Shown: piece after piece, positions 1-9,557 of the stretch
Layout of the letters: each line of letters opens with the position of its first letter
Numbering within the stretch: the stretch's first letter is position 1
Origin: Combretum micranthum
Taxonomy: Eukaryota; Streptophyta; Magnoliopsida; Myrtales; Combretaceae
DNA length: 64,000 nt
Direction of reading: 5' to 3'
Assembly: GCA_024138025.1 (NCBI GenBank)
Contig: JAMXBD010000012.1
Coordinates: 558,001-622,000 of the forward strand
The notes under the pieces: generated by a model
What the model was told of the DNA's origin: nothing
What the model saw: the letters and a program-made list of their open reading frames with translations, nothing else
Databases searched by the model: none
Position numbers and translations under genes: made by a program

Positions 1-51
1 GAGAGAGAGAGAGAGAGGAGAAGAAGAAGAAGAGGATGATGATGATGATGA
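1..51. repeat. GA / GAA / GAT compound microsatellite
   Basis: An uninterrupted run of GA dinucleotides passes into GAA and then GAT trinucleotides. It is a simple repeat at the very start of the window and may be part of the purine-rich outer arm of the element that follows. Confidence 0.85.
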
Positions 52-174
52 AAAATTTCCAACTTCTCTCGAACCTAAATCATCACAAATTTTTTTTTTT
101 GGAAATTGCACAAACATGATATTTATATTGATGAAACTCACAAAAGCATAAGTAAATTGCCTGAAAAAGTATGA

Positions 175-600
175 AAAAAGAAACTCATCAAAGCTCATAT
201 GATCATCCTGGTTCACATTGCTAATTCTTACTAACCCAATTGAGGCCATCCCTTTATTAAGATTCATTGACATCACCTGTTGGCTCGAACCTCCTATCAC
301 ATCCATTAACTCAATTGGAAGGGAATCATTTTTAAGTCCAGCAATCAGATTCATGTCACATTAATGATTCATTGACATCCCCTATTGGCCTGAACCTCCT
401 TTCACATCCATTAACTCAATTGGAAGGAAATCATTTTTAAGTCTAGCAATCAAATTCATGTCACATTGATGATTCATCGACGAATGACCTGAGTGAGTCT
501 ATGTATGCTGATGCATTGGAAATTCTTAATCCAATAAGCCCCCATTTTGGCCCAAAAAATATCCCTTTCCCAAACCTGAACTATCTACTTCCCTAATCCT
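175..600 (-). pseudogene. Unidentified coding remnant with in-frame duplication
   Basis: On the minus strand one frame reads from about 600 down to about 175 with very few interruptions. The stops are one near 528-526, one at about 501-499, one inside the first repeat unit and one at the repeat junction; at least two look like CAG-to-TAG changes. The text is protein-like and rich in Met, Asn, His and Gly (for example LPIELMDVIGGSSQQVMSMN, then NVNQDDHMSFDEF). A 105-bp (35-codon) tandem duplication inside it keeps the frame. I do not recognise the family. It looks like the C-terminal part of a plant regulatory protein rather than a transposase, but this is an impression from composition. It lies between inverted repeats, so capture by a transposon is possible. 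Confidence 0.45.
261..480. repeat. 105-bp tandem duplication (about 2.1 copies)
   Basis: GATTCATTGACAT starts at 261 and recurs at 366, with a third partial start at 471, so the period is 105. The two full units differ at only a handful of positions. The period is a multiple of three and both units read in the same minus-strand frame of the coding remnant, so the duplication may have arisen while the sequence was still coding or inside a captured copy. Confidence 0.8.
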
Positions 601-1015
601 TAAACTTAAAATCCTTTATAACACATCCAGCCACTTTATTCTAAAAAATCAGCTCAATCCTCCCCAATCTTTAAATTCTCAAACTTTTCCTTAATAAAAA
701 AAATGCTAATTTCTCAATCAATCATCTAAGTGAATCATCTCAAGTTTAAAAAAGAAAAAAAAAAGGCATCAACCATGACAAGCTGAGAATTTATGTAATT
801 TCAAAACAAAATAGATGCCTAATTTCTACAATTTTTTTTCCAGATTTTTAACAATTCGCTTGTACCTTTGTGAGTTTCATATATATTAATCATTATTGTG
901 CAATTTCCACAAAAGAAAATTGTGAAGATTTAAGTTGATGAGATGTTAGACTTTGTTGTTATTCTTTTCTTTCTTCCCAATTTCATGTTCCAATTCTTTC
1001 TTTCTCTCTCTCCCC

Positions 1016-1506
1016 TTCCCCATTTTTTTATTATGTCTTGTCCATGTGTCACTTAGGGATTGATCAAATGTTTTACGTCAGCAATAGAGTTTAACTCTAT
1101 TGAGTGAGGTAGTGAATGTAAACATAAAAAGTTCAATCTCGAGAGCTTCTATAATCCTATCGATGGGACCGTTTCATCAATCATCTAACTATTAAAATAT
1201 ATATAGTAATTGGAATGTTAACTATTTTAAAGATGTGATCATGGTTAGTATGGTGTAAGCAGTTGGATAGTGACGGAACCGGTCCCATCAAAATTAATGA
1301 AGGGACCATAAAATTTCCCATTCAATTAGGTATTAAATTGAACTTTTCAAAGTTTAGGTACCTAATTGAATTTTTCATCAAAGTTTGGGTACTAAAATTA
1401 GCATTTTCCCTTATTAATTAACTCAAGTTACTAAAATAAATAATAAATACGAAAAAAAATCCAAAAAATCAAGGGGAAAAAAAAGAAAAACGAACAAAAA
1501 GTTAAA

Positions 1507-1547
<41 letters not shown>

Positions 1548-2328
1548 GAAGCTACTCAAAGGTAGCAGAGATGTTGACTTGATATGGGTTTCGATGGAGA
1601 AAGGTGGATTTTTTTTTCATTGTTGGTAGGCAAAGATGCTAAGTTGATATGCATTTGGTTGTTGGTTTAGTCTTGGGTAAGAAATGGTGGGTTTGACCTT
1701 ATGGTGAAGTCTTGGTTATGGGGTTTAAGCGGTTGAAGATGAGACGGAGAGAGAAATTTAGAGAGAGATTAAAGACAGAGTGAAGCTTAGAAATAGAAGG
1801 ATAAAGGAAGAAAATGACTTCCTTCTTTCTTTTTGTTTATTGGTGGTCGATGGATCGAATCTTAGTTTAGCACTGATGTGACTCACGGTGGAACATAGAA
1901 TTAGAGAGAGAGCTCGATCTAGAGAGAGATAGTTGAAAGGTTGAAGAAGATCCCATAAACAAGATGAATTCAGCTCCTCTATAATATAAAGGTTTTTTTG
2001 TTAATGTGGCTATTCTTGTTCCATGTATTCAAATACTAACCTAGAAGATTTACTAAATTGTAGCCTCATCACTTGATGAACTCATAGGAAGTTTATCTCT
2101 TAATGTAAGCCTACTTATCTTTTAAGAGTTTGATGTTCATAATATTGTGTTGGATCCATGCTACATCAACACCTTGACTCTCCTTTGGATTTCACAGTCA
2201 CTACTTCCATCATTACTTGTTGCTCTAAAAGACTTCGCATTACTTTCATCGATAGGTCTGTTATACAGAAACGAAATCAAAGCAATGACTCGAGCATCAA
2301 ACTAGATAGAATAGATGGCATAATATTA
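1016..2328. other. Interval without a recognised gene
   Basis: The interval contains a (GA)n run of about 17 units at 1510-1545 and a block at 1300-1410 with internal inverted similarity, where a TAGGTA(C)CTAATTGAA-type sequence recurs, as in small MITE remnants. A second purine-rich stretch lies at 1736-1800 and 1900-1935. No open frame of convincing composition was seen. Confidence 0.5.
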
Positions 2329-2815
2329 TTAATTACAGACACAATCGACATTGTTGAAACTTTATTTCGGATATCCTGCCCCCTTTTGAGGTAATTTAAT
2401 GTCTAACCTTTCACTAGATTCGCAAAATCTTGAACAATACATGTTTCTTGATTTGCCATTCAATTTTATTTAGAATGTATCCATGGTACAGTGTTATTTA
2501 TTACAGACATAATCGACATTTATGAAACTTTATTTCGGATATCCTGCCCCATTTTGAGGTAATTTAATGCTTAACCTTTTAGTAGATTTTTTTTTAATTT
2601 TTTTTGTTGGTTTTGAATAAATTCTAAGAAAAAGGTTCCTTAAGTGTTTTTTTATTTTTTTTTCCATTATAATGAGTGAGGGGAAGGTAATTTAATGTTT
2701 AACCTTTAGTAGATTTTTTTTTAAAATTTTTTTGTTGGTTTTGAATAAATTCTAAGAAAAAGTTCCTTAAGTTTTTTTTTTCCTTTTCTTTTTGCCATTA
2801 TAATGAGAGAGAGGA
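2329..2815. repeat. Local direct duplications around a SINE insertion
   Basis: A block running from ATTACAGACAC/TAATCGACATT to the GAGGTAATTTAATG motif occurs at about 2329-2410 and again at 2489-2570. The block beginning GTAATTTAATG at 2559 is repeated at 2687 (period 128) and includes TTGGTTTTGAATAAATTC and TTCCTTAAG. The second unit ends in a complete SINE, while the first ends in only the 3' part of that SINE (CCATTATAATGAG). The duplication therefore came after the SINE insertion, or the first unit later lost the tRNA-like head. Confidence 0.65.
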
Positions 2816-2882
2816 GATTCGAACCTGAGACCTCTCACTTGAGAGACCCGATAGATACCACTAGGCTACGATGCCATTATAA
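2778..2882 (-). mobile_element. tRNA-derived SINE, copy 1
   Basis: Read on the minus strand the element starts near TTATAATGGCATCG and carries an RNA polymerase III A box (TAGCCTAGTGG) and B box (GGTTCGAATC) at tRNA-like spacing. It ends in an A-rich tail (the T-rich stretch 2770-2790 on the plus strand). Short TTAAGG motifs lie on both sides and could be a worn target-site duplication. It aligns over its length with the segments at 38344 and 62474. It is not a functional tRNA gene, because the acceptor stem does not pair. Confidence 0.7.
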
Positions 2883-3339
2883 CCTTAATGCTGTTAAAGT
2901 CTAACTTCATTAAAAAAAAAATATCTATATTATATTTCAATGTTTACATTTACATCTTTTTTTTTTATTTTTCCTTCTCTTTTTTAAACAAAATTTTTCT
3001 TTTTTCTTTACTTTTGGATATTTGGAGTTTATTTTTTTTTATAACCAATTTGGTGTTTATACATTATGAACTAGTCAAAAATGATTTTTATGTTTATCAC
3101 AATTATGATAAAGACACGTATAATAGTGATTCTAGGTTTATGGAAGGTGGGAAAAGAAACAAGAATAAATATGAAACTACAATTTAGAGAAGAAGAAAAA
3201 GAAGAAAAAAGGTTCAATAATCAAAACATAAAAAGAAATTAAATGTCGAAGTCCTTAAATACCATTTTCTTCTCCATTTGTCTTTAAAATCATATTACCA
3301 AAAGCACCATATCATCTCTACATATACCATGTTTCATAT
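2883..3339. other. AT-rich interval, no gene seen
   Basis: T- and A-rich sequence with mononucleotide runs. The 99-codon frame at 2888-3187 is almost all Phe, Tyr, Asn, Ile and Lys, as expected from random AT-rich DNA, and is not accepted as a gene. Confidence 0.6.
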
Positions 3340-3735
3340 GCAAGAATTGTTTATGATGGAGTGGAATCAAATGAGTGGTGGAATGATAAATCAATTCCTT
3401 CATTTGGATACGTCAATGATCAATGAAATGGAATTGATATGATATTTATAAAAAAAACATCTTTAATAATAAATGTGTAAGTTAGATGATAAAAGGGTAC
3501 TTGTAAATTGTAATGGTAATTAATTATTAATGATGATAGATTAGAATCGTGATTGTGTCTTCTCAAGGACGAAATCGAATTTCCTTCAAAGCCATAATTT
3601 CAGCTTTTAAAAATACATCCAAACATAGAAATGAGAATGGAAATTGGAATAACAATTCCATTCTGGGTTCTTTTCTGCATACCAATTGTGATAGAAGTAT
3701 TTCAGTAGCATTTCATCGCCATATAAATGATTAAT
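3340..3735 (+). repeat. GAAT-rich dispersed repeat, copy A
   Basis: The copy combines GGAATGG/GATTCC-type words with a core reading TCTCAAGGACGAAATCGAAT and a distal part CATTCTGGGTTCTTTTCTGC followed by ATACCAAT. The same order of words, moderately diverged, is present at 6820-7130 and, inverted, at 53080-53395. The structure fits a non-autonomous DNA transposon family. No transposase is present. Confidence 0.55.
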
Positions 3736-5071
3736 ATAAATATATATTTATTTAAATGTGACGTGTGATAATTAGAGATAAGTAGGTATAAGATGGATAG
3801 AGTATGAATATTTACTAATGCTATAACTTGTAGGCACAAAATACTAAATGTTGTATCTAGAACCAAACCGATAATACTTTCAACTTATTTATTTTACATG
3901 AATAGCTATTCATTCCTTCCTCATTTGACGTGCTATTAATATAGTGTTCATTTAAGGGGAGTGACAATTCATAATGAATTGCTATTACATGATGAATAGC
4001 AATTCATTTCCCTACTCCTGTGAATTGCCACTAGTTTATTTTTCAACTTTGTCAAACATCACCTCTACAATTATCCTCTTTCTGTAATAAATATTGGGGA
4101 CATCATAGGTATTTTATCTTTTACTCTTATAATGAATTATTTTTCTTTTTATACCAAGTTAACATTGTAATAGCCATTACAATCATATTACATCCCTTTG
4201 AACTAGAATTCCATTCCCCTCTTATTTCATGCAATAAAGTGAACGGGCCGTTTGTGTCCATACTGTACAATATGGAACTTGTAAATTTTCATAAAATATG
4301 TAAATTTTTTATCTCTTAAATTTCAATTTTATAATTATATATACTATTTCATGCAATATATACAACACCTTATTTTCATTTATTCACTATAAAAAATGCA
4401 AAGAGAGAAATATAAAAAGTAATTTCTTAATATCACAATTTCTATAACATATAAAATTTGTTTATATATTAAAGTTGAAACTTGTTAACAACACATGTTT
4501 GTGCATTATCAAATAAAATTGTCGAATGTGTAGCACTTTTCAAAAGTAAAAACTTTAGTTGAACTTTTTTATTAATTAGCTTCAAAAAATAAATAATACT
4601 TCTATATTTTTTTGGAAGTACATGCACATGCAACCAAAATTCTTTTAAAATTAAAATATCAAGTTATTCAAAGTCCATAGATGAAAATCATTAAAAGATA
4701 TTGCAAAAAAAAAAAAGGAATTTTATTATGTATTTTTTTATTGTCTTTTTATGATTGTTAATGGATAAATTACATTAAAATGTATTAATGTTTAAAAGTA
4801 ATTTCATTTAAGGTATAAATCTTCGAATAGTTAAAAAGATGAATCAATATTTATAAATAAATTTATTTAATATATCAATATTTTAATTAGCTAAAAAAAT
4901 CAACCTTTCGTAAAATGAATTTTATTTCGCTTTATCTATCACTAATATTACATGTCCATTCTAATGAAAATTTACTACATACTACACATGCATCTAACTT
5001 CAATGAATTTTTCTTTTTCCCCTATCATAAGTTAACTTTTATGTCAAAAGGGGGAAACAAAATTTGAAAGG
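3736..5071. other. AT-rich interval with MITE-like debris
   Basis: From about 3890 to 4260 the sequence has GAATAGCTATTCATTCC- and GAATTGCTATT-like words at both sides and ends near GAACGGGCCGTTTGTG, which suggests a small inverted-repeat transposon remnant whose ends I cannot fix. The remainder to 5071 is AT-rich with no recognisable gene. Confidence 0.35.
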
Positions 5072-5369
5072 GTTAATTATAAAAATATGACTCGTATTTT
5101 GGTCAATTTACAAACACATGACTTATGATAATATTTTTGACAATTAGGTAAGTAAAAAATATTACACATTATTTTATAAAAATGAGAAAATGAAAAAAAA
5201 AGAAAAATTAATTTTTATGATTAATAAAACATTGACACGTATTATTATTAAATCATTAAATAATATTAACATATTTAAATGAAACAGAGATCATCTAATT
5301 ACAAAAAAATTATCCCAGAATATGTATTTATAAATTGACCAAAATATATGTTATATTTATATAATTAAC
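5072..5369. mobile_element. Fold-back MITE with inverted arms of about 75 bp
   Basis: The left arm begins GTTAATTATAAAAATATGAC and contains ATTTTGGTCAATTTA. The reverse complement of the right arm begins GTTAATTATATAAATATAAC and contains the same TATTTTGGTCAATTTA. The total length is about 300 bp and there is no coding content. The arms have diverged, so it is not recent. Confidence 0.65.
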
Positions 5370-5379
5370 ACGATTTAAA

Positions 5380-5690
5380 AAAAATAAATTGAATCGTACC
5401 CAAACTGGGCCTTCAGTCAAAGGTTAGCAAGAAACTTTTTGATTATTTGCTTTCCACTCACTCAGCCCCCCACCATCTCTCTCACATATAATGCTAAGCC
5501 AAGTCAAGGCCCACTAGCACGGGTTTCTCTCTGGATTTTCAACGCCGCTAATGGCACCTTATCCGTTGGGTGCTTCCACTTTTTTCACTTCACTGCCACC
5601 CGCGACATATAAGCGTGTGAATAATACTCATGCCTCGTGCTCACCATTTTCTGACCTCCAACTAAACTCGACGGGTGTAGTTGTCCGAGC
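5380..5690. other. Less AT-rich unique segment, function unknown
   Basis: This stretch is clearly richer in G and C than its surroundings and is not obviously repetitive. It has pyrimidine-rich tracts (CTCTCTCACATATAATGC), GGCCCA and a CATATAAG box, features common in plant promoters, but no adjacent reading frame supports a gene. It may be the remains of a promoter or a fragment of a lost gene. Confidence 0.3.
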
Positions 5691-6394
5691 ATATGATCAA
5701 ATCAAATTAAACTAAAATTAACGGTTAAATTATGATTAAACAGATTTGTTTTTAAAAAGGTCTTAAATTCAATCAAGTTAAATTAGATGGATTAATTTGA
5801 ATATGATAGTACCGCCTATGTTGTAAGTATAGTAAACATAGTTATCAAAATCATGATTTTATTATTCATCAAATTTGATGGAATCAGTAGAATCGTATAA
5901 AATTATTCAAGATAGGATCATCTATTAAAATTTATACCTAAATAATTTTGCATTCATTTTAATAAAAAATATTATAAACTAATAGAATCGTATATTTGAT
6001 TTATCATTTTTATAATTATTTTAATAAAGCTGAGGCATCAAATATATCCATGTCGCATATAAAGATTAATTTATACCTACCTATAAATGGGTTACTCTTT
6101 TTGATAGTTTGACTGCATAATTAAGAGTCAAAACTGTAATTTTTTATATTTCACAACATAAGCTTTTTGACTATATCCATACCTGCGATGTCCAATTTGG
6201 AAGTTGAACCAATAATGCAAAACTTCAAGAATAAAACCTAAACGCTGCCGCAAATATACTGTAATATTAAATTCATAATTACATGTTCTTCCTGACTTAA
6301 AAACTACACTCAGATGCATTTAAGCAAGCAAAATTCGTAAAAATTATTCTAAAGTAATTAGATACATATAAATGAGTGGATTGTATTATAATGT

Positions 6395-7135
6395 CACATT
6401 TGCTACGCACGAATGATTTGGAATAGAATAGAATATAATAGAATAGGTTGGAATGGAATGAGTTTGGGAATGACAAATCTATTCCTATATTTAGAAAATT
6501 ACATTGAATGAAATAACTAAAAAGTATAATTGATGGGAAGGTCATTTGTAATAAATACAAATATGAATATATGAAAGGATAAAAAGTGATTACATGGAAT
6601 GGAATGGATTAGAATCGAAGGAACGGAACGGAATGGAATGAATATGAGAATGACAAATCTATTCTTTTGTCTAAATACAAACACGAAATGGAATGGACAT
6701 GAATTAGTTTATATTAAAATTTACCAAAAATACCCCTTAAAAGAATAAGATAATAAATTTATACAAGGTAAAGAAGTAATATAAGTAAAAATTCTTAATG
6801 AAAGGTAGAATGAAATTGCGATTCTACCTTCTCAAAGGCAGAATCGAATTCCACCTAAAAGCCAGAACCGTCAATTCCAATGAGTCACGATTTAAAGTTC
6901 TTATGATACTTCCAAAGGCAAGAAAAGAAATAGAAGCCAGAATTGGGATTCGATGGAATCGCGATTTCGCTTCTTCAAAGGCTAAATCGAATTCCTTTTC
7001 AAAGCCAAAATCATCAATTCCAAGGAATCATGATTTCGGTTTCTAAAAACACTTCCAAACATTATAATAGAGAATGAAAGCTGGAATCGCGATTCCATTT
7101 CAGTTCATTTCTGCATACCAAACGTGCTATAACAA
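6395..7135 (+). repeat. GAAT-rich dispersed repeat, copies B
   Basis: Two related GGAATGGAATGA...ATGACAAATCTATTC words occur at about 6450-6485 and 6630-6665. They are followed at 6820-7130 by the same core found at 3549-3735 (TCTCAAAGGCAGAATCGAATT, later TTTCTGCATACCAAACGTGC). The internal TTCCAA(T/G)GAATC(A)CGATT unit is itself repeated at about 6875 and 7018. It is a non-coding member or nested members of the family named for 3340-3735. Confidence 0.5.
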
Positions 7136-7453
7136 TAACAAGAATCAATATCAAGCAACACATAATACTTAATTTAAAGTATTTTACTTGTAATAAATTG
7201 TCATACCCCAAATAAGATTAAGATGTTTTCAATTATGCCACCGTCATTATTCATAACCAAGTTTTAGATCTATAAATCATTTAATTAGATTTTAAAACAA
7301 ATTGAAATTAGAGTAGAAAATACAATTTACAAAAGATTTCAAAATGCTAACTCCTTGACTAGATGATGAATATACATATACATATGTACAATAAGTCTTA
7401 GAACCATAATGTCAAAAGTATTAAGTATCACAAGTGTATCAAAACTAGTAAAG

Positions 7454-8378
7454 TATGGATCTAAAGTTTTTTTTTTTTTTTTACCAAAGACCAACCGATT
7501 TCATTCAACAAACTACCCATTATCGGGAATATGACAAGATAAATCTGTTCGAACAGAAAAATCACGCAAAAGTAGCTTTTGGAGTGAGGATGGGGTGGAG
7601 ATCCACCAATCAAACGGGCACATCCTCCTCCTAAACATCGAAGCTACCCAGTTAGCAATACAATTTGCTTTTTTTCTAACAAACACAAAGGAGATAGATA
7701 CATTTTGTAAAGTATTTAACAAAACCGAGCCCTCTTCAAAGTAAGGTTTAGAGGACCAATGGAGCCCGTCTTGCTGGCCTTTGAAAGCTCGGACCGCCTG
7801 CAAACAATCCGATTCAAACCGGATATTCCTCCATCCTTTTTCCTTAGTTAAACAAAGGCCCAGATTCAGGGCCGCAATTTCGCTAGCTTCAGCAGAGGGA
7901 AAATAATTCATCTCCGAGGCTCCACCTATTAAACGACCGGACTGATTCCTAGCCACTACTGCAATTCCCCCTGTCTCCTTTGGCCCTGTCCAAGACCCAT
8001 CCGAATTCAGTCTAATGATTGGGGTCCCATTGAAGTCAAGCCTTTGGGCCGCTCGTAGATTTGGAAGTTGATGCCTCCCAGAGCATTCGTGAGATTCCTG
8101 CTCCACGCGATGATTCGTGTTCTCAGAAGCTCCATCCGAAATCATCCAAGCAGGACATACCCGCTCCAGCTCAGACCCTCGTCTCTCTTCTCTGTCAATA
8201 TTCTCCGATGGAAAATTCGCCGCTCCAGATGCGCTCGTCTCCACGGCACTTGTGGCTTTCCGAAAGGCTCCCTCCTCCTGAACCGCTACATCAAGGTACA
8301 AAAACTCTTCCAGTCTTGCTTTAATTCGATTAGTAGTTGAGCTAGGGTTTGGAATTCTATGTTTATGGATCGAAAGTT
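7454..8378 (-). mobile_element. 5'-truncated LINE with target-site duplication
   Basis: The element occupies about 7467-8363 on the minus strand. Its 3' end is a pure 16-base poly(A) (T run 7467-7482 on the plus strand) just after the ORF stop and a short 3' UTR. TATGGATCTAAAGTT at 7454-7468 is matched, with one difference, by TATGGATCGAAAGTT at 8364-8378. This is the target duplication expected for target-primed reverse transcription. The element is about 900 bp, so only the C-terminal end of ORF2 is kept, which is the usual 5' truncation of non-LTR retrotransposons. The clean tail and near-perfect duplication argue for a fairly recent insertion. Confidence 0.85.
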
Positions 8379-8466
8379 GTTGGAAAAGGAAATATAACCC
8401 AAGGCTTAAAACTATACCATTACAAGTATAACAAGTCTTGATAAAATAAACAATAGCTTTCATCAC
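7513..8466 (-). CDS. RNase H-like (RVT_3) C-terminus of LINE ORF2, fused to flanking DNA
   Basis: This is an uninterrupted 317-codon frame. Residues about 150-300 match the plant RNase H-like domain (RVT_3) at the end of plant LINE ORF2 proteins. It has RLNSDGSW (first acidic residue), GGIAVVARNQSGRLIGGASE, the AEASEIAALNLGL helix with Glu, ESDC with the next Asp, and the late RKKANCIANWVAS motif, where the usual His is Asn. Residues about 36-60 (PSSTTNRIKARLEEFLYLD) are the linker normally upstream of that domain. The first 35 or so residues (MMKAIVYFIKTCY onward) are encoded by DNA outside the LINE, beyond the target duplication, so the ATG is accidental. The protein would lack the reverse transcriptase and endonuclease. 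Expression is doubtful. Confidence 0.6.
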   Translation of the reverse strand: MMKAIVYFIKTCYTCNGIVLSLGLYFLFQQLSIHKHRIPNPSSTTNRIKARLEEFLYLDVAVQEEGAFRKATSAVETSASGAANFPSENIDREERRGSELERVCPAWMISDGASENTNHRVEQESHECSGRHQLPNLRAAQRLDFNGTPIIRLNSDGSWTGPKETGGIAVVARNQSGRLIGGASEMNYFPSAEASEIAALNLGLCLTKEKGWRNIRFESDCLQAVRAFKGQQDGLHWSSKPYFEEGSVLLNTLQNVSISFVFVRKKANCIANWVASMFRRRMCPFDWWISTPSSLQKLLLRDFSVRTDLSCHIPDNG

Positions 8467-8590
8467 AAATATATTAAAATTCTATGATTCTATTCACTCA
8501 GTTCCTCAATAAACTCGTTCAGATTCATCACATAACTCAAATAGTCATAAGGATCCTCATCATTAGAGTCAACACCTGAAAAAAAAAAAA

Positions 8591-9220
8591 AGAAAAAAAA
8601 AGAAAAGAGCACCAAAGACCAGTTTCTTTTTTACTTCAATCAATTTTCACCCATCATGTTGTAACCTTTTCTTCAATTTTCATGTATTTTCTCATAATTT
8701 CATTCCTACTCTTTTCTTTTACGGCCTTTTTTTTTTTTTTTTTTTTGCTGAATCTTTTACGGCTATTTACTCCAACTGAAAAGACATTGATTTTTTTTTT
8801 CCTCCTAAGAAAATATATTGAGTTGACCGAAAATAAAATCACTTTTCTTTGTTAGAGTATTTACATCTGCCGTTATCATTAAGAGGGTATTAAAATACTA
8901 CATCAGTATTTTGAAACCTCCTTTTTTTTTAAGGAAAAAAATCTCGCGATCTTTACACAAGGTTTTATTTTTTTTAAAGTTTTATGAGTTTCGTACGTGT
9001 ATACCCCTATTGAAAGATATTTTGAAATCACTGGAAAGAAAAAAAAAACTCTGGAGAGAATGCTCTTGGAGAGTTTAAATGAAGAGTAGTATTAAAAAGC
9101 ACCACCTAAATATTTAATATATATACTTTTTTTAATTTTACTATTAAAATTTGAAGGTATTAAATGTTTTACCTAATTAAATTTTTACTTATTAAAATTT
9201 ATGCTGTCATAAACATACGG
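8591..9220. other. AT-rich upstream interval, no gene
   Basis: A and T homopolymer tracts (notably 8731-8747 and 8790-8800) and otherwise featureless AT-rich DNA lie between the LINE region and the VQ promoter. The short frames present are low-complexity Lys/Phe strings. Confidence 0.5.
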
Positions 9221-9557
9221 ATATAAATATAAACGATCAGAATTGAAGTGCATTAATTTCTCATTTTTAAAATTAAAGTGGGCACATTTGACCAAAGCCC
9301 ACCAGGTCACCAAGTCGAAAAGTTGTACGTGACCAACACCATCCCTAACGGTGCGTTTACAAAACTCCAACCCCCCTCAAAACACCAAAACCGTACAACT
9401 CCACTTCCAAACACAAAAGGGACCCTCACCAAAAACCTTTTCTTACCAAACGTAAACAACTGACTCCGCACGTCATAAGTACCCATCTCATCCGCCATTT
9501 CCCATCTCTTTCTCCAAACTCCCTTCTCTCTCTACTCTTTCTCTCTCTTCCCACACA
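9221..9557 (+). promoter_or_regulatory. Probable promoter and 5' leader of the VQ gene
   Basis: A TATA-like ATATAAATATAAA lies at 9221-9233. A W-box core TTGACC, the WRKY binding word, lies at 9288-9293. A CACGTCATA word at about 9468 includes the TGACG core in reverse. The last 60 bases before the ATG are a CT-rich leader typical of plant 5' UTRs. VQ proteins partner WRKY factors and many VQ genes are themselves WRKY targets, so the W-box is sensible, but a six-base word is weak evidence alone. Confidence 0.4.

Larger units (their letters stand above)
1..1015. mobile_element. Candidate long-TIR element enclosing a coding-like fragment
   Basis: Bases 76-159 and 850-935 are imperfect inverted repeats of each other. 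The best-matching core is 101-159 against 850-908, with GGAAATTGCAC reading inward from the left and GTGCAATTTCC at the right. The similarity weakens outward, but both outer flanks stay purine-rich in the matching orientation (GA/GAA/GAT runs at 1-51; the complementary CT run at about 990-1015). The inverted arms therefore reach at least 85 bp and perhaps 160 bp. A decayed minus-strand reading frame lies between them. Long arms around a non-transposase coding fragment are typical of Pack-MULE type elements, but the left end may lie outside the window and no target-site duplication could be checked. A chance inverted duplication is the alternative. Confidence 0.4.
7141..8590 (-). repeat. Older repeat (possible LTR-type) split by a LINE
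   Basis: With the LINE removed, 7141-7453 joins 8379-8590 as one block. On the minus strand it runs from a Glu/Asp-rich stretch (near 8570, reading TCTAATGATGAGGATCC) to a GGGGTATGACA end at about 7209. This resembles the distal part of plant LTR-type repeats, but no partner LTR or coding domain is present. The assignment is an inference. Confidence 0.3.

Noticed and set aside
2803..2882. Functional tRNA gene
   Set aside because: A and B boxes are present but the acceptor stem does not pair, and the same head occurs with an A tail at two other loci; it is a SINE.
2888..3187. 99-codon open frame
   Set aside because: Composition is almost entirely Phe, Ile, Tyr, Asn and Lys from AT-rich tracts; no domain, no promoter context.
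8061..8340. Plus-strand frames of 87-90 codons
   Set aside because: They lie antisense to the LINE RNase H frame, which has clear domain motifs; these are shadows.
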